In this document: positions 26,877 through 33,959 of the stretch, piece after piece
Layout: each line of letters starts with the position of its first letter
Position numbering within the stretch: the stretch's first letter is position 1
NCBI RefSeq assembly: GCF_026130175.1
Contig: NZ_JAIGNI010000049.1
Coordinates: forward strand, 1-44,358
Reading direction: 5' to 3'
Length of the DNA: 44,358 bases
Source of the DNA: Lyngbya sp. CCAP 1446/10
GTDB taxonomy: Bacteria; Cyanobacteriota; Cyanobacteriia; Cyanobacteriales; Microcoleaceae
Made by a program: the position numbers and the translations under genes
The notes under the pieces: model-generated
What the model saw: the letters and a program-made list of their open reading frames with translations, nothing else
The model's database searches: none
What the model was told of the DNA's origin: nothing

Positions 26877-26890
26877 GGTGTAAAACTTTT

Positions 26891-27199
26891 TCAATTTAGG
26901 TTTGTAGTTTCACTGTAGAGCGCAAAAGTCAAGAACTTAGCAAGATTTGTTTTAGTTGGAAATTTTTTGAGTGATTTTTCGTTTTCTTCTTCACCGGATA
27001 GCAAATCGTTACCTATTGTGCGATCGAGTGGATCGTGCCACATTCTGCCGTCTAAATTATTCATGAATGGTGGAACCACATCCTTTCCCTGCGGGCCAAG
27101 CATCTTGTCTTTGCTGGCATTACCCGCAGCTAACGAGTTTTCATTAACCTCGCCGTTGCTTAAGTTGTCAACAAGAGTGATTTTAGTTGAAGTTTTCAC
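26891..27199 (-). pseudogene. decayed paralogue of the PepSY gene (start region only)
   Basis: A frame starts with GTG at 27199 after AAGGGA and opens MKTSTKI exactly like the PepSY protein, and it has the same promoter layout (site C). The hydrophobic signal peptide and PepSY domain are then missing, replaced by a hydrophilic sequence (LSNGEVNENSLAAGNASKDK, MNNLDGRMWHDPLDRTIGND). The last ~20 codons run through the promoter of the PepSY gene itself, which a genuine gene would rarely do. It is best read as a duplicated and collapsed copy. A translated 102-residue protein cannot be excluded. Confidence 0.45.
26912..26944 (-). promoter_or_regulatory. CTTGCT-N5-CTTGAC direct repeat and -10, site B (PepSY promoter)
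   Basis: Direct repeat at 26944-26928 on the minus strand, 10-bp spacer, TACAGT at 26917-26912. The predicted start near 26905 gives a 29-nt leader to the ATG at 26876. Confidence 0.62.
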
Positions 27200-27232
27200 C
27201 GTTAAATCCCTTCAATGTGAGTTGGCGATTTC

Positions 27233-27265
27233 ACTCTACAGGGCAAATGTCAAGAACTTGGCAAG
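27233..27265 (-). promoter_or_regulatory. CTTGCC-N5-CTTGAC direct repeat and -10, site C
   Basis: Direct repeat at 27265-27249, 10-bp spacer, TAGAGT at 27238-27233, followed 27 nt after the predicted start by the GTG at 27199. It is the best-conserved of the three sites. Confidence 0.62.
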
Positions 27266-27289
27266 ATTATCTGTCTGAAAGTTAAGAGA

Positions 27290-27327
27290 TTTCATCCTGA
27301 TTTCATTTTTGGGTGTCAACCTAAGTT
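27290..27327 (+). promoter_or_regulatory. TTTCAT-N5-TTTCAT direct repeat, site 1
   Basis: TTTCAT at 27290-27295 and 27301-27306. A TAAGTT hexamer follows 15 bp later (27322-27327), the same distance as in sites 2 and 3. The shared GTGTCAAC between box and hexamer recurs at site 3. The next plus-strand gene, a lipoprotein, starts 315 bp downstream; the box may instead act on the minus-strand promoter at 27233-27265. Confidence 0.5.
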
Positions 27328-27350
27328 AAATGGCGATTTAACCTAGGTTG
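27317..27350. promoter_or_regulatory. 15-bp hairpin with GGCG loop
   Basis: CAACCTAAGTTAAAT (27317-27331), loop GGCG, then ATTTAACCTAGGTTG (27336-27350), with one mismatch in the stem. There is no T-run. It overlaps the -10-like hexamer of TTTCAT site 1, so it could be an operator, an attenuating leader hairpin or a small palindromic insertion. Confidence 0.5.
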
Positions 27351-27641
27351 AGGTGCTGTCGCGGTGAGGAGTGCGATCGCACTTAAGATAGTAAGCATCA
27401 AGCGTGCAAGCTTTCGCAGCCACAGACCAAAATACCATCAACTGCGAAAATATCTCTCGATTAATAGTCGTCTCTGCTGATGTCCGAGGGCAAGATTTTT
27501 GTTTTTTAATTACTGATATTCGCCCAGCATTGTTTCAACAGTTATACTGGCTAAGTTATGAATAAGTTTTGATAAATTTCCTTGACTCGCTGTCTCAAAG
27601 TGCCATAATTTACCAATCATTGTTCTCAAAAAGTCAAGCAC
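27351..27641. other. leader/intergenic region before the lipoprotein gene
   Basis: No gene is supported in the ~290 bp between the hairpin and the lipoprotein start. It is either a long 5' leader or holds an unrecognised promoter close to the gene. Confidence 0.4.
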
Positions 27642-28121
27642 ATGAAAACGCTCAAGTCAAGTTTAATTATTCTAGCCAGTGGCGGATTGCTATTTTTGGG
27701 AGCTTGCGGTGGCGACAAAACAAGCGATACAAATACTACTCCACCACCACCTCCTGCTGCCTCTCAACCTGCGTCTTCCGCTTCCGCCACGACTTCGGCG
27801 GCGACAGGAGCTAAAGGGGGTCAAGTTGTCAATTCTGGTGCTTACCATTTAGAGTTTGTACCTGAAAAAGAATCTACCGGAACTCACTTAGATTTGTATC
27901 TGCAAAAAGGCGAGAAAAAGGAACCAGTTGCTGACGCGAAAGTGACGGCTCAAGTGCAGTTGCCAAATGGAAAGCAACAAACTCTAGCGCTCAAATACGA
28001 TCCAGAGGGCAAACATTACGCTGTTGTGTTTCCCGGCAAAGAACCCGGTCAGTATCCTGTGAAGGTGAATGCAGATATTAAGGGAGAAAAAGTAGACGGT
28101 CGTTTTACATTCACTCAGTAG
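27642..28121 (+). CDS. lipoprotein with Ser/Pro/Ala linker and a beta-sandwich-like domain (159 aa)
   Basis: A type II signal peptide (MKTLKSSLIILASGGLLFL) ends in the lipobox LGAC, so the mature protein is anchored by a lipidated Cys at about residue 22. A low-complexity linker (Thr, Pro5, then Ala/Ser) leads to a ~95-residue domain: GGQVVNSGAYHLEFVPEKES, HLDLYLQKG, VADAKVTAQVQLPNGK, YAVVFPGKEPGQYPVKVNAD. The alternating pattern and the GTHL…HY histidines suggest an immunoglobulin-like metal- or partner-binding domain of the kind found near copper/cation-efflux systems (inference). A 111-bp repeat begins 7 bp after the stop. The function is not known to me. Confidence 0.72.
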   Translation: MKTLKSSLIILASGGLLFLGACGGDKTSDTNTTPPPPPAASQPASSASATTSAATGAKGGQVVNSGAYHLEFVPEKESTGTHLDLYLQKGEKKEPVADAKVTAQVQLPNGKQQTLALKYDPEGKHYAVVFPGKEPGQYPVKVNADIKGEKVDGRFTFTQ

Positions 28122-28128
28122 TTTGACA

Positions 28129-28239
28129 GTCCTGGACGCACGGGTGGCTACAAACCGGGTTTTTTGCCTAATTTTTTGGCTGCAACGAAAGATTTTCGTA
28201 CAAAAACCCGGTTTCTTTGGTATAAATGCGTAAATCCTG
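28129..28239 (+). repeat. 111-bp repeat with AAACCGGGTTTTTT arms, copy 1
   Basis: Starts GTCCTGGACGCACGGGTGGC and contains AAACCGGGTTTTTT and, inverted, AAAAACCCGGTTTCTTTG. It ends ATGCGTAAATCCTG. A same-length inverted copy is at 31537-31647. The arms could form a large stem and, lying just after a stop codon, terminate transcription. Confidence 0.72.
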
Positions 28240-28279
28240 TTAAGTTATAATTGAATGATTCACTTTTAAGTAGCTAAAA

Positions 28280-28317
28280 TTTCATCTTAATTTCATTCCT
28301 GAGACCCAAGCTAATAA
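28280..28317 (+). promoter_or_regulatory. TTTCAT-N5-TTTCAT direct repeat and -10, site 2 (DUF2808 promoter)
   Basis: TTTCAT at 28280-28285 and 28291-28296, 15-bp spacer, TAATAA at 28312-28317. The ATG of the DUF2808 gene is 41 bp further on, which suits a short leader. Confidence 0.6.
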
Positions 28318-28357
28318 ATAAGAACAACAATTAGTTAAGTTTTCAGGGAACACAGCT

Positions 28358-28828
28358 ATGAAAAAGTTAATTTACGCTACCGCCTTTACCGTCATCCTTG
28401 CATATAATGCCCCTGCTACTATTGCGGGAGGAGCAATGCAAAATGCTAATATTCCTCACCTTGTTGGTAGCGCTGCAACTCCTAATAAAGCTCGCTTTCA
28501 AGGTGCTACCCATCATTTTGAGGTTCACGTTCAGGGAAGAGCTCTTTCGGAAATTGCGATCGCCCTTCCAGACAATCTGAGCATCAGGGGAGGGATTGAG
28601 GTAAAAAATCAATCCAATCAGAAAATCAAGACTCAAGTTTCTGTCAACAACCAAAAAGCCACCGTAGTTTTTGCTCAACCAGTCGCTCCTGATACCACCA
28701 TCTCAATTGATATGCGAGGTATTCATACTCCCGGTTACAGTCGCAATTGGGGGTATGCAATTTCTGGTAAAATGGTAGGAATAAACGCAGAAATTCCCCT
28801 CGGTAGAGTTGGGATTCAAACTTACTAA
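28358..28828 (+). CDS. DUF2808-type secreted protein (156 aa)
   Basis: A Sec signal peptide (MKKLIYATAFTVILAYNAPA, cleavage near residue 23-24) is followed by the pattern of the cyanobacterial DUF2808 family: HHFEVHVQGRALSEIAIALP, VKNQSNQKIKTQVSVNNQ, VVFAQPVAPDTTISIDMRGI, then SRNWGYAISGKMVG and IPLGRVGIQTY. Length is normal for the family. It is exported to the periplasm or beyond; the biochemical role is unknown. It is monocistronic, bounded by the 111-bp repeat upstream and a convergent kinase gene downstream, and its promoter carries TTTCAT site 2, shared with rppA. Confidence 0.82.
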   Translation: MKKLIYATAFTVILAYNAPATIAGGAMQNANIPHLVGSAATPNKARFQGATHHFEVHVQGRALSEIAIALPDNLSIRGGIEVKNQSNQKIKTQVSVNNQKATVVFAQPVAPDTTISIDMRGIHTPGYSRNWGYAISGKMVGINAEIPLGRVGIQTY

Positions 28829-28948
28829 TAGTAATAAAATTATGGAAAGATTCTGTGTTCTACTCTCATTTTGAAAAAGTCAAAATTCGCGTTTATTGTG
28901 GCACAAGCGTTCAGCCCGTTGGGCTACCTGCGGTTGAAAATCTGAAAT

Positions 28949-30421
28949 TCAAACTGCTTCCTGCATTGCCAATAACCTTCTAGTTTCAGACTTCTGCTGC
29001 CTGATTGGTAGCGAAATTACAAACTCAGTACCTTCTCCAACTCTCGAAAGGCACTCCAAGCAGCCGCAGTGCTTTTCTCGAACAATTTCGCAGCTAATTG
29101 ATAACCCTAAACCCGTTCCTTTACCGGCGGGTTTCGTGGTGAAAAAGTGATTAAATATTTTAGCCTTGACTTCTTCAGTCATTCCAGGGCCGTTGTCGGA
29201 AATGCGGATGATTGCCCGATCGCCCTCCGCGACTTCCGTGCTAATCTGAATTGTAGGACAGCTTCTCTGACCATTCAAAACAGCCGCATTAGAACAGTCT
29301 CGCAAAACATCAATCGCATTGCTGATAATATTCATAAACACCTGATTTAATTGCCCTGCATAACATTCTACCAGCGGCAAATCCCCGTAATTTTTAATCA
29401 ATTCGATACCCGGAAGTTTGCCGTTCGCTTTCAGTCGGTGCTGGAGAATTAACAGAGTGCTGTCGATTCCTTCGTGAATCGAAGCCAAACTCATGCCATC
29501 TTTATCGAAACGGGAAAAATTACGCATAGACGAAACAATCACGCAAATTCTGTCAGTTCCTACCTTCATTGAAGAAAGCAGTTTGGGCAAATCTTCCCTG
29601 AGAAAATCTAGTTCTACTGTCTCAATTTCCTTCTGAATTTCTTCTACCGGATTGGGATAATATTTGCCGTATAAGTTGACCAGACGTAACAAATCTTCAA
29701 CATAATTGCGGGCGTAGGCGATGTTCGCATCAATAAAGTTGATGGGATTGTTAATTTCGTGGGCAATTCCTGCTGTCAGTTCACCCAAAGCTGATAATTT
29801 TTCGGTATGTACTAATTGAGCTTGGCTTTCCTGAAGTTTTTGCAAAGCTCGCTCTAGTTCTCCGGCTTTTATTCTCAAGTCTGCTTCAGATTGTTGCAGC
29901 GCTTTTTTAGCTTTTTTCCGCTCTTGAACTTCTTTAATTAAATAATTATTTGCTTGGGAAAGTTTGCCAGTTCTTGCTTGCACTCGCTGTTCCAATAATT
30001 CGGCTAGTTCAGCCAGTGCTGTCTCGGCTTTCCGGCGTTCTGCAATCTCATTTTCTAATGCTAAATTAGCGGCTTCTAGCCTTGCTGGGCTGGGAAGTGC
30101 CAGTGCAAAAGGCATCAATGTTAATAGCAACAAAACTGAACTACCAGCGACGAAAACTGTAATCGCTTTCATGAATTGTGAGACTAAAGACTCAGGAAAC
30201 CATAGATACCATGTTTCGATTACGTGAATTGTGCCGCAGGTGACGAAGAATGCTCCGAATACCAGAAACATCCACTGAAACGGGATATCTCGCCCTTTGT
30301 AAAGCGAGTAAACCAGCATTGTGGGAATTGCATAATAGGCAATTACGATCAGAACTTGCAGCCATTCCCAATTAAGCATTCCAGAGTTTGCTGAAACCGT
30401 AGCAATTGCTAAGTCAATCAT
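28949..30421 (-). CDS. ethylene-receptor-like membrane histidine kinase (490 aa)
   Basis: Three membrane helices at residues ~18-120 match the copper-binding sensor of plant ETR1 and cyanobacterial Etr1: IAYYAIP, then GAFFVTCGTIHVIETWYLW. Cys62 and His66 correspond to ETR1 Cys65 and His69, which hold Cu(I), and Tyr29 to Tyr32. The ETR1 Asp25 position is Gln22 here. A coiled coil (~130-215) leads to a HisKA/HATPase pair: H-box GIAHEINNPINFIDANIAYA, N-box NIISNAIDV, G-boxes DNGPGM and GTGLGLSISCEI. No GAF or receiver is present. ATG 30421 is chosen because AAGGA lies 6 nt upstream; the TTG at 30427 is less likely. It follows the FTR1 gene by 81 bp on the same strand. It may sense copper or ethylene (inference), in a metal-handling operon. 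Confidence 0.85.
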   Translation of the reverse strand: MIDLAIATVSANSGMLNWEWLQVLIVIAYYAIPTMLVYSLYKGRDIPFQWMFLVFGAFFVTCGTIHVIETWYLWFPESLVSQFMKAITVFVAGSSVLLLLTLMPFALALPSPARLEAANLALENEIAERRKAETALAELAELLEQRVQARTGKLSQANNYLIKEVQERKKAKKALQQSEADLRIKAGELERALQKLQESQAQLVHTEKLSALGELTAGIAHEINNPINFIDANIAYARNYVEDLLRLVNLYGKYYPNPVEEIQKEIETVELDFLREDLPKLLSSMKVGTDRICVIVSSMRNFSRFDKDGMSLASIHEGIDSTLLILQHRLKANGKLPGIELIKNYGDLPLVECYAGQLNQVFMNIISNAIDVLRDCSNAAVLNGQRSCPTIQISTEVAEGDRAIIRISDNGPGMTEEVKAKIFNHFFTTKPAGKGTGLGLSISCEIVREKHCGCLECLSRVGEGTEFVISLPIRQQKSETRRLLAMQEAV

Positions 30422-30502
30422 AAACAATCCTTAGTTAATTTGAATTGGGTTTAAATCTCACTAATTTTAAGTTGCTAGATAGATGCACCCTGTTGTTTGC
30501 AC

Positions 30503-31459
30503 TTAATTTCCTATTTCGTTACTGCTGTTTTTTGATTTGAATGGAAAAAAGACTCGACCGCCCAAACTTTGAAAATAAATCCCGCCAACGGTCATTAAGA
30601 ACGCGAAATAAGCAAAGCCCTGCACCAAATAAAGCTTGTCAGTGTAGCCAAACATCGCGCTCAGCAACAAACCGGGAAACTTTTCTTCGGGAAGCACTTT
30701 AGAGGTATTCCAAACCATCGGGCCGAGAATGCAAGAGTGTACTTTGGCAAATCTTTCGTAATAGAAACACATCCCTGCTGACTCGCGATTTGCTTGCGAT
30801 AAAATATTCACCGCGCTGTCAAATAATCCTAAAGTAGATACCACTAAACCCGCTACAATGAAGAGCAATAAAATGCCCATATACTTAAAAAACAAGCGGA
30901 TATTAATTTTCACTCCCCATTTAAACAGCAGCACGCCAACTCCGGCGGCTGAAAGTATTCCTCCCAAAGCGCCGATGGCTGGAAGAATGCCTTGTTGAAA
31001 CTTAGCGACGACAAACAAAACGGTTTCAAATCCTTCGCGCAAAACGGCAATTAAAACTAAACTAAATACGCCCCAACCGGCATGAGAGTTTTGCGTTAAG
31101 GCAGCACTTACTGCGCCTTCAACTTCGGCTTTCATAAATCGCGCTTGCTTGGTCATCCAGAGCAGCATCCAGCTCAGCATTGCTATTGCTAAAACTCCAA
31201 AACTTGCCTCTAGCAGAGATTCCATAATTGGTGCAAAGGGCTGATTGGATGCGGACAAAATTTGAATAGTCCAGCCGAACAGTACACCTATCAAAGCGCT
31301 GGCAATAAGTCCGACGGCGACACCGCCGAAAACCCAAGGATTTAAATAACTTTGTCCCGATTTTTTGAGGCAAGCTAGAACGATTCCGACAACTAATGCT
31401 GCTTCCACTCCTTCGCGGAGAGTAATTACAAATGTGGGCAATGCTTCGCTAAAATTCAT
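30503..31459 (-). CDS. FTR1/EfeU-type iron permease (318 aa)
   Basis: A seven-helix inner-membrane permease. Both REXXE iron-relay motifs are present: REGVE at residues 15-19 in the first helix, and REGFE near residue 140. The size is normal for bacterial FTR1 proteins without the N-terminal periplasmic domain. In yeast and some bacteria FTR1 takes Fe3+ handed on by a ferroxidase. Here a two-domain multicopper oxidase and a lipoprotein precede it on the same strand (33852 to 31654), which supports an oxidase-permease unit. A 111-bp repeat with long inverted arms separates it from the lipoprotein gene and may lower read-through. Confidence 0.9.
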   Translation of the reverse strand: MNFSEALPTFVITLREGVEAALVVGIVLACLKKSGQSYLNPWVFGGVAVGLIASALIGVLFGWTIQILSASNQPFAPIMESLLEASFGVLAIAMLSWMLLWMTKQARFMKAEVEGAVSAALTQNSHAGWGVFSLVLIAVLREGFETVLFVVAKFQQGILPAIGALGGILSAAGVGVLLFKWGVKINIRLFFKYMGILLLFIVAGLVVSTLGLFDSAVNILSQANRESAGMCFYYERFAKVHSCILGPMVWNTSKVLPEEKFPGLLLSAMFGYTDKLYLVQGFAYFAFLMTVGGIYFQSLGGRVFFPFKSKNSSNEIGN

Positions 31460-31536
31460 CTTTTTAGTTAAGGTAATATGTGGAGGTAATTGGTATATTT
31501 TTATCCAATTACCGTTGGCGGTTTGAGTTAATTATT

Positions 31537-31647
31537 CAAAACTTACGCATCAAAGCAAAGAAACCGGGTTTTTTGACTCTTATTGAAGGTTTTGGGCAAA
31601 TATTTGGGTTGAAAAACCCGGTTTCTAGCTACCCGTGCGTCGAGGAC
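31537..31647 (-). repeat. 111-bp repeat with AAACCGGGTTTTT arms, copy 2
   Basis: Reverse-complement copy of 28129-28239: outer ends GTCCTCGACGCACGGGTAGC and ATGCGTAAGTTTTG, inner arms GAAACCGGGTTTTT conserved. The centre between the arms differs in sequence but not in length. It begins 7 bp after a stop codon, just as copy 1 does. Confidence 0.72.
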
Positions 31648-31653
31648 TATCTT

Positions 31654-32685
31654 TTAGGATGCGGGTTTGAGAACTTTTTGGCTGTCGTTTTCGATCGTCT
31701 TAATTAGCAAGGCGACTTGTTCGGTGGTTTTTATCGGGGCTGGCGGCGCGATCGCAGTTGGCCAATTTGCCTTAAGTTCAGTCATGTTGGCAACAATTGC
31801 TTTGTCGATATCCGGGTTAGTTTTAGCCACTTGAGCGGCAATATTTTGGTACAGCATTTCCGCGTACATGACGAAACCCCGCGAATCTTGGTATTCAATA
31901 ACTGCGGAAATTTTGCCGTTAGCAACTGCCGCTCCGTATTCGGAATTAGCTGTATCTAGCAAGCCGTTAATCACTTGCAATACGAATTTCGGATCTTGGC
32001 GCTGCGCTTCGGGAAGGGCGGCAATTGCTCCATCTACAGCTTGCATTGATGTATTAAATTCTGCATTTACTTGAGCCGGATCTTTTGCACCCGCTTTAAT
32101 TAAATCCTGCAATTTAATTAAAGTTGTCTTAAATTCGGGAACTTTTCGCTCGTTTAGCTGGTCTTCTACGTCGGCATAAATTTCTTCTACCGGGTGACCG
32201 ATGTGCGGTTCGGCTTGGTCTGGTTTGCCTGCATCCAAGAGTTCTTTGGCTACAAAAAGATGCCCTTTCATCAAGCCGAGTTTAGTCATGTAGTCTACAT
32301 CTTTGGCTTCCCCTGTGAGGACGACATCTTCAATAGTCACCATGTCTTTAATTTGGTCGAATTGGGCTTGATTGATGACATTTTTTGAGACCAATTCTTC
32401 TGTTTTTCCGTAGGGGCGGCTGGCTTGAATTTTGTTAGAAAGTGCCGGGATTCCTAACTTGGCTTCGAGTTTATCTAACTCCGAAAGAATGGCGGTATTA
32501 ATGTTAATTCCGCCTTTGCCGCTGTGATTCATGCTGTGGCCGCTTGTTGCTGCGGGACTAGCAGTGGCGGTGGGTGAGGCGGTGCTGCCGGTGTTGCTGG
32601 CGGTGGGGGTGGAAACGCAACCAGTCAAAGCAACGAGGATTGCTGTAGCGGCGGCTGTGGGTAATTGGCGAAAGGATGGTAACAT
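31654..32685 (-). CDS. lipoprotein with helix-hairpin-helix motif, probable FTR1 partner (343 aa)
   Basis: A lipobox LTGC at ~residues 19-22 ends the signal peptide, so the protein is membrane-anchored and extracytoplasmic. A Ser/Thr/Ala linker holds a His/Met-rich GHSMNHSG motif that could bind copper. Then comes a ComEA-like helix-hairpin-helix region (ININTAILSELDKLEAKLGI, ASRPYGKTEELVSKNVINQ). The helical C-terminal domain has LMKGHLFVAKELLDAGKPDQ, AEPHIGHPVEEIYADVEDQ and repeated acids, a pattern loosely like the helical imelysin/EfeO-type iron-binding domains. The position between the multicopper oxidase and FTR1 suggests a metal-delivery subunit (inference); DNA binding is unlikely for a lipoprotein. 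Confidence 0.68.
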   Translation of the reverse strand: MLPSFRQLPTAAATAILVALTGCVSTPTASNTGSTASPTATASPAATSGHSMNHSGKGGININTAILSELDKLEAKLGIPALSNKIQASRPYGKTEELVSKNVINQAQFDQIKDMVTIEDVVLTGEAKDVDYMTKLGLMKGHLFVAKELLDAGKPDQAEPHIGHPVEEIYADVEDQLNERKVPEFKTTLIKLQDLIKAGAKDPAQVNAEFNTSMQAVDGAIAALPEAQRQDPKFVLQVINGLLDTANSEYGAAVANGKISAVIEYQDSRGFVMYAEMLYQNIAAQVAKTNPDIDKAIVANMTELKANWPTAIAPPAPIKTTEQVALLIKTIENDSQKVLKPAS

Positions 32686-32847
32686 GGCAGTTGATGATTT
32701 TTTGGTTAGGTGCAGTAGGACTCGCCTGTTATCAAGAAAGTTTCTTAATTATTTGCGAGTTAATGATTCTACCTATTTATGATAAATTTGGGTAGATAAT
32801 TTAAGATTTTCTTAACTTAAATAGACGCAGATCGATCGCGATTTGGG

Positions 32848-33852
32848 TTAAGCGATGACTTCAAATAAACCCATGCAGCCTGCTTCGGCGATCGCATCTT
32901 GATGGGGATGAAACATATATTTTCCGCCGTAGCCGTAGCTAAATTCTAAAATATGTCGTTCAGCTACTCCCATTGTAATGACATCTGTTTTCTCGCTGGG
33001 AGTTAAAGTCATTCCCGTACGATATACGTCAAAAAAATTGGCGTGCAGGTGAAAAGTCACTGCCGATTCATACTCAATCATGTTCATTACATACAGCCGG
33101 ATCAGCTGATTTTTGTAAATTTGGATCGGGTTGTTCATATAATAATTTGGCATCCCGTTAAAAGCGTAAAGTTCATTTTTTTCGTCATCGTTTACGTCGT
33201 ATCCTCCCATGATTAACAGGATTTCGTCTGCCGGAGGGCGGGGTTTTGGCGGATCGATAATGAACATTCCATAAAGTCCTTTACCGATGTGGCGCGTTAC
33301 GGGTGCAACGTGACAGTGATATAGATGCAGCCCGTAGGGAAGTGCGTCAAATTCATATATAAATGCAGCGCCGTTTCTGATCGGTTTAACGCCATCCATT
33401 TCTGTAGGATGAACGCCGTGAAAGTGCAGTGAGTGAGAATGTCCCGCTTTGTTAGAAAAAATGACGCGGATGCGATCGCCCTCAGTTGCTCTCAATGTCG
33501 GCCCCGGCACGCGATTGTTCACATTCCAGGTGTTGAAACTAACGGCGCTGTTAAGCTGGACGATCGATGTGTTAGCTTCCATGCGAAATTCCCGCACCGT
33601 GCGCCCGTTTTCCCGCGTCACCGTGCCGTAATCGAAATCCCGCGCAATTTGCATCGGGTTGATCGTGCTAGCTGCGACTGGATCGGCAGCCATTGGTGGT
33701 ATTCTCGCCGCAGCCGATCGCCTTTGGGTAAAATTTTGCAGTGCGATCGCTGCGCCCGCTACCCCAGCACCACCTATTCCTAGCTGTAGGAGTTGGCGGC
33801 GAGTCCAGTGCCCCGGCTTTTTCATCGCGGAGCGATCGGATAAGTCTGCCAT
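32848..33852 (-). CDS. Tat-exported two-domain multicopper oxidase (334 aa)
   Basis: A twin-arginine signal (TRRQLLQLGIGGAGVAGAAI, residues ~17-36) exports a folded copper enzyme. Two cupredoxin domains carry four His-X-His motifs: HFHG and HCH in domain 1, HLH and HPH in domain 2. That is enough for a trinuclear centre between subunits of a trimer. The type 1 site is in domain 1 (Cys of YHCHV, His of RHIGKGL), with Leu at the usual axial Met position. Axial Leu is typical of high-potential laccases and ferroxidases. Length fits two-domain MCOs. Nitrite reductase is less likely because NirK lacks HCH. A clear sigma-70 promoter lies at 33892-33920. Downstream genes on the same strand are the HHH lipoprotein and FTR1. 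Confidence 0.88.
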   Translation of the reverse strand: MADLSDRSAMKKPGHWTRRQLLQLGIGGAGVAGAAIALQNFTQRRSAAARIPPMAADPVAASTINPMQIARDFDYGTVTRENGRTVREFRMEANTSIVQLNSAVSFNTWNVNNRVPGPTLRATEGDRIRVIFSNKAGHSHSLHFHGVHPTEMDGVKPIRNGAAFIYEFDALPYGLHLYHCHVAPVTRHIGKGLYGMFIIDPPKPRPPADEILLIMGGYDVNDDEKNELYAFNGMPNYYMNNPIQIYKNQLIRLYVMNMIEYESAVTFHLHANFFDVYRTGMTLTPSEKTDVITMGVAERHILEFSYGYGGKYMFHPHQDAIAEAGCMGLFEVIA

Positions 33853-33891
33853 ACTTCTTGATAATAATTGTCAAAATTTGGGCTGCATTCG

Positions 33892-33920
33892 AGTATAAGA
33901 CATTTCCAGCTTATTGTCAA
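33892..33920 (-). promoter_or_regulatory. sigma-70-type promoter of the multicopper oxidase gene
   Basis: On the minus strand TTGACA (33920-33915), 17-bp spacer, TATACT (33897-33892). The start would fall near 33885, giving a ~33-nt leader. A second TTGACA lies just upstream (33930-33925), making a TTGACA-N4-TTGACA direct repeat that might bind a regulator. Confidence 0.75.
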
Positions 33921-33959
33921 TTTTTGTCAATTGTTATTTTTTTATGCGAACTCAAGAGA

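Noticed and set aside
32848..33852. Copper nitrite reductase (NirK) for the 334-residue cupredoxin protein
   Set aside because: Four His-X-His motifs including HCH fit a trinuclear centre of a multicopper oxidase, and the axial Met of NirK is Leu here.
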